A DNA stretch of 64,000 bases from Streptomyces tardus (GTDB lineage Bacteria > Actinomycetota > Actinomycetes > Streptomycetales > Streptomycetaceae): assembly GCF_018101125.2 (NCBI RefSeq), contig NZ_JAELVF020000001.1:993095-1057094 (forward strand), in the 5' to 3' direction. The translations under genes were made by a program, and so were the position numbers. Below are positions 15,904-25,822 of this stretch, piece by piece. How positions within the stretch are numbered: position 1 is the stretch's first letter; each line of letters starts with the position of its first letter. Below the pieces are notes generated by a model that saw nothing but the letters and a program-made list of their open reading frames with translations, was not told where the DNA came from and did no database searches.

Positions 15904-18900
15904 ATGGACTTCGGTGTGGTGGGGACCCGGCTGGCCTCGAGTGTGGTGAGCCCGCTGGTGAAACGGTTGTTCGTGCAGGAGGGAAGGGGGGCGGACCTCG
16001 TCAGGACGCCGGTGCGGATCAGCGGGCTGGTGTCGTTCGGCGGCGAGAAACGGGTGGTCGGCGAGCGCGAGGTGCACCGGATCGCGAGTGAGCTGGTGCG
16101 GCGGGCGGTGAGCACGGGCGAGCGTCCGATCGGAGCCGACCAGGACCTGGCCGTGACCGACGCGCTCTGCCGTACGCTGCTCGGCCTCGGCGAGCTGGGC
16201 ATGGAGGACGCCCAGGCGGTCGACCTCGGCCACCGTGCCTTCGCACTGCGCTTACGGGAGGCGGCTCCGGACGCAGCCAGGGATCTGAGCCAGGACGCGA
16301 CGTATCTCTACGAGGCGCTGCTGGAGACTGCCTGTCTGCACATACTGCACTTCTTCACCCAACGCTCCTCCTTCGTGCCGCGGCAGCAGGTGGAGCAGAG
16401 CCGCCGGTTGCGGGACGTCGTCGACCGGCTCGACCAGCTCGCCGCCCGCATGCCGTCGCCGAGCGTCGCGGACGCCCGGTTCGAGCGCCGGTACGCGGAG
16501 TTCGTCGACCGCAAGTACAACTCGCTCACCATCTACGGCCTCGATCTCCGGCAGAGCCGCGAATGGCCGCTGGACTCGGCGTACCTGAGCCTGCGGGTGG
16601 AGGCGTCGGCGGAGCTGCGCCACGAGCTGCCCGACGCGCGGCAGCACCAGCAGGACGGCCGTGGCGACGGGTTGACGCTCCCGCACGCCGTAGGGGGCGC
16701 GCGCCAGGCCGCGGACCGCGCGCTCGCCGGGCACGAACGTGTGATGCTGCGCGGGCTCGCCGGTTCCGGGAAGACGACTCTGGTGCAGTGGCTCGCGGTG
16801 ACCACCGCGCGCCAGGACGCCGACGCCGGCGTGCCGCACCTGCTCGGCCGGGTGCCCTTCGTTCTGCCGCTGCGCACCCTCACCCGGGGCGGCGCGGGGC
16901 TCCCGCTGCCCTCCCAGTTCCTCGCGGCGACCGGTTGCCCGCTCGCGGGCAGCCAGCCGGAGGGCTGGGTGGAGCGGGTGCTCTCCGCCGGGCGCGGCGT
17001 GCTGCTGATCGACGGCGTGGACGAGCAGCCGGCCGAGGAGCGCGAGCGCACCCGGCGCTGGTTGCGCGACCAGCTCACCGCCTTCCCTCAGAACCAGTGG
17101 GTGGTCACCACCCGGGCCACCGCCGTACGGGACGGCTGGCTCGCCGAGGACCGGTTCAGCGAGCTGTCTCTCTCACCCATGAGCCGCGCCGAGGTCACGG
17201 CGTTCGTCGGCCGCTGGCACACCGCAGCCGACGCGGACGAGGACCTCGCCCCCGCCCTGCTGGAGACGCTGCGCACCAAACCGGACCTGGCCGGTCTGGC
17301 CTCCAACCCCCTGATGTGCGGCCTGATCTGCGCGCTCCACCGCGAGCGCCGGGGCTACCTCCCGCGCGGGCGCAAAGCGCTGTACGACGCGGCGCTCTCC
17401 ACGCTCCTCTACCGCAGGGACGTCGAGCGCGAGGTCATGCCCGGCTCCTCCCTCGAGCTCGACGACGAGGCCCAGACCTCGCTGCTGCAGAAGCTGGCGT
17501 ACTGGCTGATCCGCAACGGCCGCTCCGAGCTGGACAAGTCCGGTGCGGTCCGTCTGATCGCACGCGCCCTGCCCGCTATGCCGTACGTCGCCCAACAGGC
17601 GGACGCCCAGGAGGTGTTCGACCATCTGCTGCTCAGGTCCGGGCTGCTGCGCGAGCCGGCCCCCGGTGCCGTCGACTTCGTCCATCGCACCTTCCAGGAC
17701 TATCTGGGCGCCAGGGCCGCCGTCGAGGAGGGCGATCTCGGCGTGCTCGCCCAGCACGCCCACCTCGACCAGTGGGCCGACGTGCTGCGGATGGCGGTCG
17801 CCCACGCCAGACCGGACGAACGCGCCGCCCTGCTGCGGCAGTTGATCGAGCGCGGGGACAGCGAGCCCATCCACAGGACCAGGCTGCACCTGCTGGCGAC
17901 CGCCTGCCTCGAGCACGCGCCGAAGCTCGATCCGGAGGTCCGGGTGGAGGTGGAGGCGCGTACGGGCGCGCTGGTGCCGCCGCGGAGCTACGCGGAGGCC
18001 AAGGAGCTCGCCGCGGCCGGCCCGGTGATCCTCGATCTGCTGCCCGGCCCGGAAGGGCTGCAGGACGACGAGTCCTCGGCAGTCGTGCACACCGCGTGCC
18101 AGCGCGGCGGCGACGCCCCGCTGCCCCTGCTGCTGCGCTTCCTGGAGCGCCCGACGAACGTGGTCGCCTACCAACTCGCCGGTCACTGGGACCGGTTCGA
18201 CACCGCGACCTACGCGCACGAGATCCTGCGTCCGCTGCTCGACCGCGTACCCGCCACTCTGGTCACCGTCCGGTCGGCGCCCGAGCTGGAGCAGATCCTC
18301 CGCCTCCCCGTGACCCACCTGCGGTTGTCCGGCGATTTCACCTCCGACCAGCTCGCGGAGGCGGTGGCCGGCAACCGCCTGACCGAGTTCGAGCTCGTCA
18401 ACAACAACCTGATCGAGGACCTGGACGAGCTCCGCGGCTGCACCTCGCTCACCCGGCTCAGGGTCTCCGGCTGCCTGAGCCTGAGCGACCTCGCCGACAT
18501 CGGCGACCTGCCGCTGCGTTCACTGCACCTCAACCTGCTGCCGAAGCTGCGCGACTTCGGGCCGCTCCAGGACATGGACCGGCTGAACAAGCTGGTCTTC
18601 GGCAGCATGTCGCAGTGCGACGACGCGGCGGCCGTGCTCCCGTTCGGCCTGCCGCTGACCGAGCTCGGGCTCTCCTCCTGGACGGTGCGGCTGCGCGGCA
18701 TCGAGCGCTGCCCGCAGCTGACCAGGCTCCATGTCGCCCAGCGCGAGCGCCCGCTCCAACTCGCGGACTGGAACGCGCTGCACGCCCTCCCCGAGCTCCG
18801 CACGCTCCATCTGGAGTCGGTGGCGCTGCCCACGACGGAGACCGAGCTGGTGCCCCTGGCGACCGTCACCTACCCGTGTGTGCGCGGCGGCGGACCGACC

Positions 18901-19101
18901 GAGTGGGTACGCCGGCTGGTACAGCTCTTCCCGGCGATGCAGGCGCTGCAGATACACGACGCCACCGAGCTGGACGTGACGGCTCTGGCCGCGGCCCCGG
19001 AGCTGCGCACGCTCTTCCTCAGCCGCGTCGAGAACCTCAGCGGTCTGGAGGGCCTGCCGTCCGCGGTGGAGGTCGTGCGCCGGCCCCGACCGCGCGTCTG
19101 A
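15904..19101 (+). CDS. NACHT-type STAND ATPase with LRR-like C-terminus (bacterial NLR relative)
   Basis: 1065 residues from the ATG at 15904 ([21 protein letters not shown]), chosen because the family starts this way; GTG at 15877 or 15898 are alternatives and no strong ribosome site is seen. Residues 1 to about 270 are an alpha-helical N-terminal domain of the kind found on Streptomyces NACHT proteins. The NACHT core has Walker [10 protein letters not shown] (K290), the extended Walker B LLIDGVDE (D370-E374), [15 protein letters not shown], and [11 protein letters not shown] typical of the winged-helix end. From about residue 800 there are repeated LxxLxL units (LRR-like). Bacterial NACHT proteins of this design include antiphage effectors or sensors; this one is not characterised to my knowledge. 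It runs opposite to the surrounding operons and converges on adk. Confidence 0.88.
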   Translation: MDFGVVGTRLASSVVSPLVKRLFVQEGRGADLVRTPVRISGLVSFGGEKRVVGEREVHRIASELVRRAVSTGERPIGADQDLAVTDALCRTLLGLGELGMEDAQAVDLGHRAFALRLREAAPDAARDLSQDATYLYEALLETACLHILHFFTQRSSFVPRQQVEQSRRLRDVVDRLDQLAARMPSPSVADARFERRYAEFVDRKYNSLTIYGLDLRQSREWPLDSAYLSLRVEASAELRHELPDARQHQQDGRGDGLTLPHAVGGARQAADRALAGHERVMLRGLAGSGKTTLVQWLAVTTARQDADAGVPHLLGRVPFVLPLRTLTRGGAGLPLPSQFLAATGCPLAGSQPEGWVERVLSAGRGVLLIDGVDEQPAEERERTRRWLRDQLTAFPQNQWVVTTRATAVRDGWLAEDRFSELSLSPMSRAEVTAFVGRWHTAADADEDLAPALLETLRTKPDLAGLASNPLMCGLICALHRERRGYLPRGRKALYDAALSTLLYRRDVEREVMPGSSLELDDEAQTSLLQKLAYWLIRNGRSELDKSGAVRLIARALPAMPYVAQQADAQEVFDHLLLRSGLLREPAPGAVDFVHRTFQDYLGARAAVEEGDLGVLAQHAHLDQWADVLRMAVAHARPDERAALLRQLIERGDSEPIHRTRLHLLATACLEHAPKLDPEVRVEVEARTGALVPPRSYAEAKELAAAGPVILDLLPGPEGLQDDESSAVVHTACQRGGDAPLPLLLRFLERPTNVVAYQLAGHWDRFDTATYAHEILRPLLDRVPATLVTVRSAPELEQILRLPVTHLRLSGDFTSDQLAEAVAGNRLTEFELVNNNLIEDLDELRGCTSLTRLRVSGCLSLSDLADIGDLPLRSLHLNLLPKLRDFGPLQDMDRLNKLVFGSMSQCDDAAAVLPFGLPLTELGLSSWTVRLRGIERCPQLTRLHVAQRERPLQLADWNALHALPELRTLHLESVALPTTETELVPLATVTYPCVRGGGPTEWVRRLVQLFPAMQALQIHDATELDVTALAAAPELRTLFLSRVENLSGLEGLPSAVEVVRRPRPRV

Positions 19102-19103
19102 CG

Positions 19104-19160
19104 CACTGAACACCGGTGGCCGCGAACCCCACTCGGGTTCGCGGCCACCGGTGTTCAGTG
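19104..19160. terminator. Bidirectional terminator between NLR and adk
   Basis: Perfect 26-bp arms (19104-19129 and 19135-19160) with a 5-base loop, 2 bp after the NLR stop and 20 bp after the adk stop on the other strand. It can end both convergent transcripts, so adk is the last gene of the spc/secY transcript here. Confidence 0.92.
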
Positions 19161-19180
19161 CTGCCGAGCAGCTGCTTCGA

Positions 19181-19840
19181 CTACGCGGCTTCCGCCCGGC
19201 CGAGCGCGCTGAGCGCCCGGGAGGTGACGTCGGACACCGCGCCGAGCGCGGAGAGCGTGGTCACCAGGCCCTGGGAACGGTAGTAGTCGATGATCGGCTC
19301 GGTCTCGCTGTGGTAGACCTCGAGGCGCTTGCGCACGGTCTCCTCGTGGTCGTCCTCGCGCTGGTACAGCTCACCACCGCACGTGTCGCACACGCCCTGC
19401 TCCTTGGAGGGGGTGTACTCGACGTGGAAGATGTGGCTGCTGTCCTGGCGGCACATGCGCCGCCCGGCGATCCGCTTGACGATCTCCTCCTCGGGGACCT
19501 CCAGGTCCAGCACCGCGTCGAGCTTCAGCTCCGCGTCGCGGAGGATCTCGTCGAGCGCTTCGGCCTGTGCGAGGTTGCGGGGGAAACCGTCGAGCAGAAA
19601 ACCGTCCTCGGCGTCCGCCTGGTCCATCCGGTCCTTGGCCATCCCGATCGTGACCTCGTCCGGCACCAGCTGGCCCTCGCGCATGAACTGCTGGGCCTTG
19701 AGCCCGAGTTCGGTGCCCTGGCTGATGTTGGCGCGGAAGAGATCGCCGGTGGAGATGTGCGGAACAGACAGAGTCTGGGCGAGAAGCGCAGCCTGCGTGC
19801 CCTTGCCCGCTCCAGGCGGTCCGACGAGGACGATACGCAT
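19181..19840 (-). CDS. adk: Adenylate kinase
   Basis: 219 residues. It converts ATP and AMP to 2 ADP. P-loop GPPGAGKGT at 8-16, DGFPRN motif, and a LID with cysteines at MCRQDSS and VCDTCGG, indicating a zinc-type long form. ATG overlaps the secY stop by one base (TAATG), so the pair is translationally coupled. The expected next gene, map, is displaced by the NLR. Confidence 0.98.
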   Translation of the reverse strand: MRIVLVGPPGAGKGTQAALLAQTLSVPHISTGDLFRANISQGTELGLKAQQFMREGQLVPDEVTIGMAKDRMDQADAEDGFLLDGFPRNLAQAEALDEILRDAELKLDAVLDLEVPEEEIVKRIAGRRMCRQDSSHIFHVEYTPSKEQGVCDTCGGELYQREDDHEETVRKRLEVYHSETEPIIDYYRSQGLVTTLSALGAVSDVTSRALSALGRAEAA

Positions 19841-21156
19841 TAGCGGAGGAACCCTTCGTAGTTGCGCTGCTGGAGCTGGCTCTCGATCTGCCGAACAGTT
19901 TCGAGTCCAACACCCACGATGATCAGGATGCTTGTCCCGCCGAACGGGAACTCACCCTGCGCATTGAATGCGATCAGCGCGACGGTGGGCACCAGGGCGA
20001 TCAGACCAAGGTAGATGGCGCCGGGCCACGTGATGCGGTTCAGCACGTAACCCAGGTACTCCGCCGTTGGGCGTCCGGCCCGGATACCGGGAATGAACCC
20101 ACCATACTTCTTCATGTTGTCGGCAACTTCTTCGGGGTTGAAGGAGATGGCGACGTAGAAGAATGCGAAGAAGACGATGAGCAAGAAGTACGTCAGGACG
20201 TAAAGCGGGGCATCCTGCCGCTCCAGGTTCTGCCGGACCCAGTCCGCCCAGCCCGCGTCCGAGTTGCTGAACTGGACGACGAGTGCCGGGATGTAGAGCA
20301 GGGACGAGGCGAAGATGACAGGAATCACACCCGCCTGGTTCACCTTCAGCGGGATGTAGGTCGACGTCCCGCCATAGGAACGCCGCCCGATCATCCGCTT
20401 CGCGTACTGCACCGGAATTCGGCGCTGCGCCTGCTCGACGAAGACAACCAGACCGACCATTCCGAGACCGCAGAGGATCACGGTCCCGAACTCGATCCAG
20501 CCACCCGCCAGGTCACCCTGCTGCTTGATCGCCCACAGCGCGCCCGGGAAGCCCGAGGCGATGGAGACGAACATCAGCATCGACATGCCGTTGCCGATAC
20601 CGCGGTCGGTGATGAGCTCACCGAGCCACATGATCAGCGCGGTGCCCGCGGTCATCACGACCACCATGGAGATGGTGGCGAACATCGAGCCGTCCGGCAC
20701 GACTTCGTTCGCGACGCTGCATCCCTGGAAGAGAGTGCCGCTGCGGGCAGCCGCCACCAGACCGGTCGCCTGGAGCACTGCGAGCGCCATGGTCAGGTAA
20801 CGCGTGTACTGGGTGATCTTGGCCTGGCCGGCCTGACCCTCCTTCTTCAGCGCCTCAAGTCGCGGGATCACCACGACGAGCAGCTGAAGGATGATGCTTG
20901 CCGTGATGTACGGCATGATCCCGAGCGCGAAGATGGTGATCTGCATCAGTGCGCCACCACTGAACATGTTCACCAGGTCGAACAGACCCGACTGCCCGCT
21001 GCCCGCCTCGTCCTTGCAAACCTGGACTTGCTCATAGCTGACACCCGGCGTCGGGATCTGCGATCCCAGCCGGAAGAGCACGATGATGCTCAGCGTGAAC
21101 AGCAGCTTCTTGCGCAGGTCGGGCGTCTTGAACGCCCGGGTGAACGCGCTGAGCAC
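19840..21156 (-). CDS. secY: Protein translocase subunit SecY
   Basis: 438 residues from a GTG at 21156 (VLSAFTRAFKTPDLRKKLLF). Ten transmembrane helices form the Sec channel with SecE (at 52222) and SecG. The plug and pore regions and the cytoplasmic loops (PRLEALKKEGQAG; RRIPVQYAKR) are conserved. It is 209 bp downstream of rplO, with a terminator-like hairpin between them, so it may have its own promoter. Confidence 0.98.
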   Translation of the reverse strand: MLSAFTRAFKTPDLRKKLLFTLSIIVLFRLGSQIPTPGVSYEQVQVCKDEAGSGQSGLFDLVNMFSGGALMQITIFALGIMPYITASIILQLLVVVIPRLEALKKEGQAGQAKITQYTRYLTMALAVLQATGLVAAARSGTLFQGCSVANEVVPDGSMFATISMVVVMTAGTALIMWLGELITDRGIGNGMSMLMFVSIASGFPGALWAIKQQGDLAGGWIEFGTVILCGLGMVGLVVFVEQAQRRIPVQYAKRMIGRRSYGGTSTYIPLKVNQAGVIPVIFASSLLYIPALVVQFSNSDAGWADWVRQNLERQDAPLYVLTYFLLIVFFAFFYVAISFNPEEVADNMKKYGGFIPGIRAGRPTAEYLGYVLNRITWPGAIYLGLIALVPTVALIAFNAQGEFPFGGTSILIIVGVGLETVRQIESQLQQRNYEGFLR

Positions 21157-21315
21157 GGTACCTCCTGCGGCCTCCGCGTCCTGCGCGAGAGGTGACGGTC
21201 TTGAGAAACGATGGATATGACGGAAAAGCAACTCTTCGTGCCCACAGCGATGGTCACGGCCGCGGGCAGTGCCCGCCACCTTACCCGCGAGAGGGCCGCC
21301 CGTGGAATGACCAAC

Positions 21316-21342
21316 GGGGATGCCCCTGTTGAGGGCATCCCC
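21316..21342 (-). terminator. Hairpin between rplO and secY
   Basis: Arms ggggatgccc (21316-21325) and gggcatcccc (21333-21342) with a 7-base loop, 24 bp past the rplO stop codon. It probably reduces read-through from the spc ribosomal genes into secY-adk. Confidence 0.75.
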
Positions 21343-21365
21343 GGAAGGCCATCACGGCGTCACTC

Positions 21366-21821
21366 TCAGACGAGCTCGGTGACGCTGCCGCCGGCTGCGG
21401 CGATCTTCTCCTTGGCGGAGCCGGAGACGGCGTCAACCGTCACCGTCAGCGCCACGGAGACCTCGCCGGAGCCGAGCACCTTGACGAGACTGTTCTTGCG
21501 AACCGCGCCCTTGGCGACCAGATCGGCCACCGTGACCTCGCCACCCTCGGGGTAGAGGGAAGCCAGACGGTCCAGGTTGACGACCTGGTACTCGGTCTTG
21601 AACGGGTTCTTGAAGCCCTTGAGCTTGGGCAGCCGCATGTGCAGCGGCATCTGCCCACCCTCGAAGCGCTCCGGTACCTGGTAACGGGCCTTGGTGCCCT
21701 TGGTGCCACGACCGGCCGTCTTGCCCTTCGACGCCTCACCACGACCCACGCGGGTCTTGGCGGTCTTGGCGCCCGGAGCCGGACGGAGGTTGTGGATCTT
21801 GAGCGGCTTGTCTTCAGCCAT
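21366..21821 (-). CDS. rplO: 50S ribosomal protein L15
   Basis: 151 residues from [19 protein letters not shown] at 21821; typical Gly/Lys/Arg-rich N-terminus ([19 protein letters not shown]) and globular C-terminal part. It begins 1 bp after the rpmD stop codon, consistent with coupling. The longer frame to 21875 overlaps rpmD and is rejected. Confidence 0.98.
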   Translation of the reverse strand: MAEDKPLKIHNLRPAPGAKTAKTRVGRGEASKGKTAGRGTKGTKARYQVPERFEGGQMPLHMRLPKLKGFKNPFKTEYQVVNLDRLASLYPEGGEVTVADLVAKGAVRKNSLVKVLGSGEVSVALTVTVDAVSGSAKEKIAAAGGSVTELV

Positions 21822-21822
21822 C

Positions 21823-22005
21823 TCAGGAAACCTCCTCGACCGTGATGAGGTGCCGCACGGCGTGGACCATGCCACGGAACTCCGGACGGTCCTCCTTCAC
21901 GACCACGTCGTTGACGCGCTTGAGACCGAGGGTCCGCAGCGTCTCACGGTGGTTCTGCTTCGTACCGATCACAGAACGGGTCTGGGTGATCTTGAGCTGC
22001 GCCAT
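21823..22005 (-). CDS. rpmD: 50S ribosomal protein L30
   Basis: 60 residues, [20 protein letters not shown] to HLITVEEVS, the usual bacterial short form. Its ATG overlaps the rpsE stop by one base (TGATG). Confidence 0.98.
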   Translation of the reverse strand: MAQLKITQTRSVIGTKQNHRETLRTLGLKRVNDVVVKEDRPEFRGMVHAVRHLITVEEVS

Positions 22006-22607
22006 CACGCACTCACCCCAGCCCGCGCCCGCAGCAGAGCGGCGGGAGCAACGTCCTCGAGCGGCAGACCACGGCGGGCCGCGATCTCCTCGGGGCGCTG
22101 AAGGCCCTTCAGAGCGGCCACCGTGCCGTGCACGATGTTGATCGGGTTGGACGAACCGAGCGACTTGCTCAGCACGTCGTGGATGCCCGCGCACTCCAGC
22201 ACGGCACGCACCGGGCCACCGGCGATCACACCGGTACCGGGGGAAGCCGGCTTGAGCAGCACGACACCGGCTGCTTCCTCACCCTGGATGGGGTGCGGAA
22301 TGGTGCCCTGAATGCGGGGGACCTTGAAGAAGTTCTTCTTGGCCTCCTCGACACCCTTGGCGATGGCGGAGGGAACTTCCTTCGCCTTGCCGTATCCGAC
22401 ACCCACGGTGCCATCGCCATCGCCCACCACGACCAGCGCGGTGAAGCTGAAGCGACGACCACCCTTCACTACCTTGGCGACACGGTTGATCGCGACGACG
22501 CGCTCAACGTACGCGGTCTTTTCGGCAGCTGCGCCGCCGTCCCGGCCCTTACGGTCCCGCCGCTCGCCGCCACCGGCGCCGCCACCGCGGCGCTGGGGTC
22601 CAGCCAT
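22005..22607 (-). CDS. rpsE: 30S ribosomal protein S5
   Basis: 200 residues. A Gly/Arg-rich N-terminal extension (about 28 residues) precedes the dsRNA-binding-like domain ([20 protein letters not shown]) and the C-terminal domain ([21 protein letters not shown]). S5 takes part in decoding fidelity; the loop [13 protein letters not shown], where spectinomycin-resistance changes occur in other species, looks wild type. Confidence 0.98.
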   Translation of the reverse strand: MAGPQRRGGGAGGGERRDRKGRDGGAAAEKTAYVERVVAINRVAKVVKGGRRFSFTALVVVGDGDGTVGVGYGKAKEVPSAIAKGVEEAKKNFFKVPRIQGTIPHPIQGEEAAGVVLLKPASPGTGVIAGGPVRAVLECAGIHDVLSKSLGSSNPINIVHGTVAALKGLQRPEEIAARRGLPLEDVAPAALLRARAGVSA

Positions 22608-22649
22608 TGGAAATACCTCTCTCGTCTGTCCGCTAGCTACGGAACCGGC

Positions 22650-23033
22650 TCAGAACTTGAGCCCGGCCTCGCGGGCGGCGTCCGCCAGAGCGGCGATGCG
22701 CCCGGCGTACCTGTTTCCACCGCGGTCGAAAACAACGGTCTCCACGCCCGCAGCCTTGGCACGCTCGGCCACCAGCTCGCCGACCTTCTGCGCCAGGGAG
22801 CTCTTGTCACCCTCCGCGCCGCGGATGGCGCTGTCCATCGACGAGGCGGAGGCCACAGTGTGGCCCGCGATGTCGTCGATGACCTGCGCCACCATGTGCC
22901 GGTTGGAACGCGTCACGACCAGCCGCGGACGCTCGGGCGAACCCGAGATCTTCTTGCGGATCCGGATGTGACGGCGCTTGGCAGCAGCACGCTTGTACGC
23001 GTCGCCCTTGGCGATCTTCACGCCGTATGCCAT
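22650..23033 (-). CDS. rplR: 50S ribosomal protein L18
   Basis: 127 residues, [20 protein letters not shown] to [11 protein letters not shown]; binds 5S rRNA in the central protuberance. Basic N-terminus and the conserved [19 protein letters not shown] are present. It starts 3 bp after rplF ends. Confidence 0.98.
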   Translation of the reverse strand: MAYGVKIAKGDAYKRAAAKRRHIRIRKKISGSPERPRLVVTRSNRHMVAQVIDDIAGHTVASASSMDSAIRGAEGDKSSLAQKVGELVAERAKAAGVETVVFDRGGNRYAGRIAALADAAREAGLKF

Positions 23034-23036
23034 GGC

Positions 23037-23576
23037 TTACTTACCAGCCTTTCCGACCTTGCGGCGGATGACTTCGCCCTCGTACTTGACGCCCTTGGCC
23101 TTGTACGGGTCGGGCTTCCGCAGCTTGCGGATGTTCGCGGCGACTTCGCCGACCTTCTGCTTGTCGATGCCCTCGACCGAGAAACGGGTCGGCGACTCGA
23201 CCTTGAAGGAGATGCCCTCGGGCGCCTCCACCAGGATCGGGTGGCTGTAGCCCAGAGCGAACTCCAGGTTGGATCCCTTGGCCTGGACGCGGTAACCGAC
23301 ACCGCTGATTTCGAGCTTCTTGCCGTAGCCCTGGGTCACGCCAGTGATCATGTTCGCCACCAGCGTGCGGGACAGGCCGTGCAGAGCCTTGTTCCTGCTC
23401 TCGTCGTTCGGGCGGGAGACGGCAATGGCGCCGTCCTCACCCTTGGCGACCTCGATGGGTGCCGCAACAGTGTGCGAGAGGGATCCCTTGGGACCCTTCA
23501 CCGCGACCGTACGGCCCTCGATGGTGACGTCCACACCGGCGGGAACCTGAATGGGGAGCTTGCCGATTCGCGACAT
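23037..23576 (-). CDS. rplF: 50S ribosomal protein L6
   Basis: 179 residues from [20 protein letters not shown] at 23576; two homologous L6 folds and the C-terminal [15 protein letters not shown] signature. The much longer open frame upstream runs through rpsH out of frame and is discarded. Lies 23 bp after rpsH. Confidence 0.99.
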   Translation of the reverse strand: MSRIGKLPIQVPAGVDVTIEGRTVAVKGPKGSLSHTVAAPIEVAKGEDGAIAVSRPNDESRNKALHGLSRTLVANMITGVTQGYGKKLEISGVGYRVQAKGSNLEFALGYSHPILVEAPEGISFKVESPTRFSVEGIDKQKVGEVAANIRKLRKPDPYKAKGVKYEGEVIRRKVGKAGK

Positions 23577-23599
23577 GGCTTTTCCTCCGTTCCCTTCCG

Positions 23600-23998
23600 T
23601 TACCAGACGTAGGCGAGGACTTCCCCGCCCACGCCCTTCTTCTGTGCCTGCTGGCCGGTCAGCAGCCCGTGCGACGTGGAGATGATCGCCACGCCGAGGC
23701 CGCCCAGAACGCGGGGCAGGTTGGTGGACTTTGCGTATACACGCAGGCCCGGCTTCGAGATGCGCTTGATGCCGGCGATGGAACGCTCGCGGTTGGGGCC
23801 GAACTTCAGCTCCAGGACGAGGCTCTTGCCGACCTCGGCGTCCTCGACCTTCCAACCGGTGATGTAACCCTCCTGCTGGAGGATCTCCGCGATGTGCGCC
23901 TTGATCTTGCTGTGCGGCATCGCGACGTCGTCGTGGTACGCCGAGTTCGCGTTTCGCAGACGCGTCAGCATGTCTGCGATCGGATCGGTCATGGTCAT
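23600..23998 (-). CDS. rpsH: 30S ribosomal protein S8
   Basis: 132 residues from [20 protein letters not shown] at 23998; C-terminal [20 protein letters not shown] is canonical. S8 is a primary 16S rRNA binder and in E. coli the translational repressor of the spc operon. It is preceded by an unusually long 282-bp structured gap after rpsN. Confidence 0.98.
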   Translation of the reverse strand: MTMTDPIADMLTRLRNANSAYHDDVAMPHSKIKAHIAEILQQEGYITGWKVEDAEVGKSLVLELKFGPNRERSIAGIKRISKPGLRVYAKSTNLPRVLGGLGVAIISTSHGLLTGQQAQKKGVGGEVLAYVW

Positions 23999-24280
23999 GT
24001 GATGGCCTTCGGCCTCTCTCGCCGGGGTTTCCTGTATGCGCCATCCCTCTCCCCGCTCAGGGGCGGGACGGGTGCGGCACGGGGACCTACGGCGTAGTAA
24101 GCGACTTTTGGCGGGCATGCGCCCGCGGCTGTCACGGGCGACGAGGCGCCCAACCCCCCAAGGCTAAGCCATGCGGGGAGGGCTCCCGTCGCCCAGATTG
24201 CTTACCGAGAGCCCTGGTTCTCCGAACCGTCGCCCGTCAGGCGCCCGTTGAGGACGCCGGCCGGGCGACGGAAACGGCAT
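23999..24280 (-). promoter_or_regulatory. Structured 282-nt leader between rpsN and rpsH
   Basis: No gene. On the transcript a 10-bp stem (24262-24271 with 24227-24236, cgtcgcccg type) is followed by further copies of the same hexamers (cgacgg / ccgtcg, near 24130 and 24185), allowing alternative pairings, then a GC-rich stem-loop near 24050-24070. The conserved spc genes are otherwise packed within a few bases, so this gap stands out. It may be an attenuator, processing site or protein-binding leader. Confidence 0.5.
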
Positions 24281-24466
24281 TTACCAGGAGCTCTTGGTCA
24301 CGCCCGGCAGCTCGCCGCGGTGGGCCATCTCACGAAGGCACACGCGGCACAGGCCGAACTTGCGGTAGACGGAGTGCGGACGGCCGCAGCGCTGGCAGCG
24401 GGTGTAACCGCGGACACCGAACTTGGGCTTGCGGGCAGCCTTGGCGATCAGGGCCTTCTTCGCCAT
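24281..24466 (-). CDS. rpsN: 30S ribosomal protein S14, zinc type
   Basis: 61 residues, [20 protein letters not shown] to GVTKSSW. Two CxxC pairs (CQRCG and CRVCL) make the C+ zinc ribbon, the short S14 form. Starts 1 bp after rplE. Confidence 0.98.
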   Translation of the reverse strand: MAKKALIAKAARKPKFGVRGYTRCQRCGRPHSVYRKFGLCRVCLREMAHRGELPGVTKSSW

Positions 24467-24467
24467 G

Positions 24468-25025
24468 TCAGTTCTCCTTGAACGGGAAGCCGAGGTGACG
24501 CAGCAGGGCGCGGCCCTCTTCGTCGTTGGTCGCCGTGGTCACCACGGTGATGTCCATACCCCGGGCCCGGTCGATCTTGTCCTGGTCGATCTCGTGGAAC
24601 ATGACCTGCTCGGTGAGACCGAAGGTGTAGTTGCCCCGACCGTCGAACTGCTTCGGCGAGAGACCGCGGAAGTCGCGGATACGCGGCAGTGCGAGGGAGA
24701 GCAGCCTGTCCAGGAACTCCCACATCCGGTCACCGCGAAGGGTGACGTGGGCGCCGATCGGCTGGCCCTCGCGCAGCTTGAACTGCGCGATGGACTTGCG
24801 GGCCTTGGTCACGGCGGGCTTCTGGCCGGTGATCGTGGTGAGGTCGCGGATGGCGCCCTCGATCAGCTTGGAGTCGCGGGCGGCGTCGCCCACACCCATG
24901 TTGACCACGATCTTGGTCAGACCGGGGATCTGCATGACGTTCTCGTAGGAGAACTCCTCACGCATCTTGCCCTGGATGTCCTCGCGGTACCGCAGCTTGA
25001 GGCGCGGTGAAGTGGTGGCAGTCAT
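24468..25025 (-). CDS. rplE: 50S ribosomal protein L5
   Basis: 185 residues; binds 5S rRNA and contacts P-site tRNA. Conserved [16 protein letters not shown] and [19 protein letters not shown] are present. The ATG overlaps the rplX stop codon. Confidence 0.99.
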   Translation of the reverse strand: MTATTSPRLKLRYREDIQGKMREEFSYENVMQIPGLTKIVVNMGVGDAARDSKLIEGAIRDLTTITGQKPAVTKARKSIAQFKLREGQPIGAHVTLRGDRMWEFLDRLLSLALPRIRDFRGLSPKQFDGRGNYTFGLTEQVMFHEIDQDKIDRARGMDITVVTTATNDEEGRALLRHLGFPFKEN

Positions 25026-25348
25026 CAGATGTCCTCACCGGTCCGCTTGGCAACGCGGATCTTGTTGCCGTCCTCGTCGAAGCGGTAACCGACGCGAGTG
25101 ACAACCTTGTTGCCGTCCTTCTCCACGATGAGCTGAACGTTGCTCACGTGAATCGGGGCCTCGGTCGTCACAATGCCGCCGGTCTTCGAACCGCGAGCGG
25201 TCTGGCCGGCCTTGGTGTGCTTCTTGACCCGGTTGACACCCTCGACCAGGACGCGGTCTTCGCGCGGGAAGGCCTGAACGACCTTGCCCTGCTTGCCACG
25301 GTCCTTGCCGGTGATGACCTGAACCAGGTCGCCCTTCTTGATCTTCAT
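25025..25348 (-). CDS. rplX: 50S ribosomal protein L24
   Basis: 107 residues from [23 protein letters not shown] motif ([20 protein letters not shown]) near the N-terminus. An alternative GTG start two codons upstream (25354) overlaps the rplN stop by 4 bases; the ATG is preferred for family length. L24 nucleates large-subunit assembly. Confidence 0.97.
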   Translation of the reverse strand: MKIKKGDLVQVITGKDRGKQGKVVQAFPREDRVLVEGVNRVKKHTKAGQTARGSKTGGIVTTEAPIHVSNVQLIVEKDGNKVVTRVGYRFDEDGNKIRVAKRTGEDI

Positions 25349-25350
25349 GC

Positions 25351-25719
25351 TCACAGCACCTCCGGCGCGAGCGAGATGATCTTCATGAACTTCTTCTCGC
25401 GCAGCTCACGGCCCACGGGGCCGAAAATACGGGTGCCGCGGGGGTCGCCGTCGTTCTTCAGAATGACGGCGGCGTTCTCGTCGAAGCGGATGTACGAGCC
25501 GTCGGCACGGCGGCGCTCCTTGACGGTGCGCACGATGACGGCCTTGATGACGTCACCCTTCTTCACGTTGCCACCGGGGATCGCATCCTTCACGGTGGCC
25601 ACGATGACGTCACCGACGCCCGCGTAGCGGCGACCCGAACCACCGAGAACACGAATGCAAAGGATTTCCTTCGCGCCCGTGTTGTCGGCGACACGCAGTC
25701 GCGACTCCTGCTGGATCAC
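25351..25719 (-). CDS. rplN: 50S ribosomal protein L14
   Basis: 122 residues, [20 protein letters not shown] to [10 protein letters not shown], canonical over its whole length. It is 103 bp after rpsQ, with a long hairpin in the gap, and may begin a separate translational unit. Confidence 0.99.
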   Translation of the reverse strand: MIQQESRLRVADNTGAKEILCIRVLGGSGRRYAGVGDVIVATVKDAIPGGNVKKGDVIKAVIVRTVKERRRADGSYIRFDENAAVILKNDGDPRGTRIFGPVGRELREKKFMKIISLAPEVL

Positions 25720-25747
25720 GTCTCTCTCCTGATCGTCTGCCGGTTCC

Positions 25748-25786
25748 CGGCAGGGGCCTCACCGCGTACGGTGTGCGCCCCTGCCG
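25748..25786 (-). terminator. Hairpin between rpsQ and rplN
   Basis: Outer arms 25748-25757 and 25777-25786 (cggcaggggc / gcccctgccg) enclose an inner stem (caccg/cggtg at 25760-25764 and 25769-25773). It may be an attenuator or processing stem between the S10-side and spc-side genes. Confidence 0.65.
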
Positions 25787-25822
25787 AGCCTGGCGGAACT
25801 GGCCCTGAGGAACTCAGGGAGG

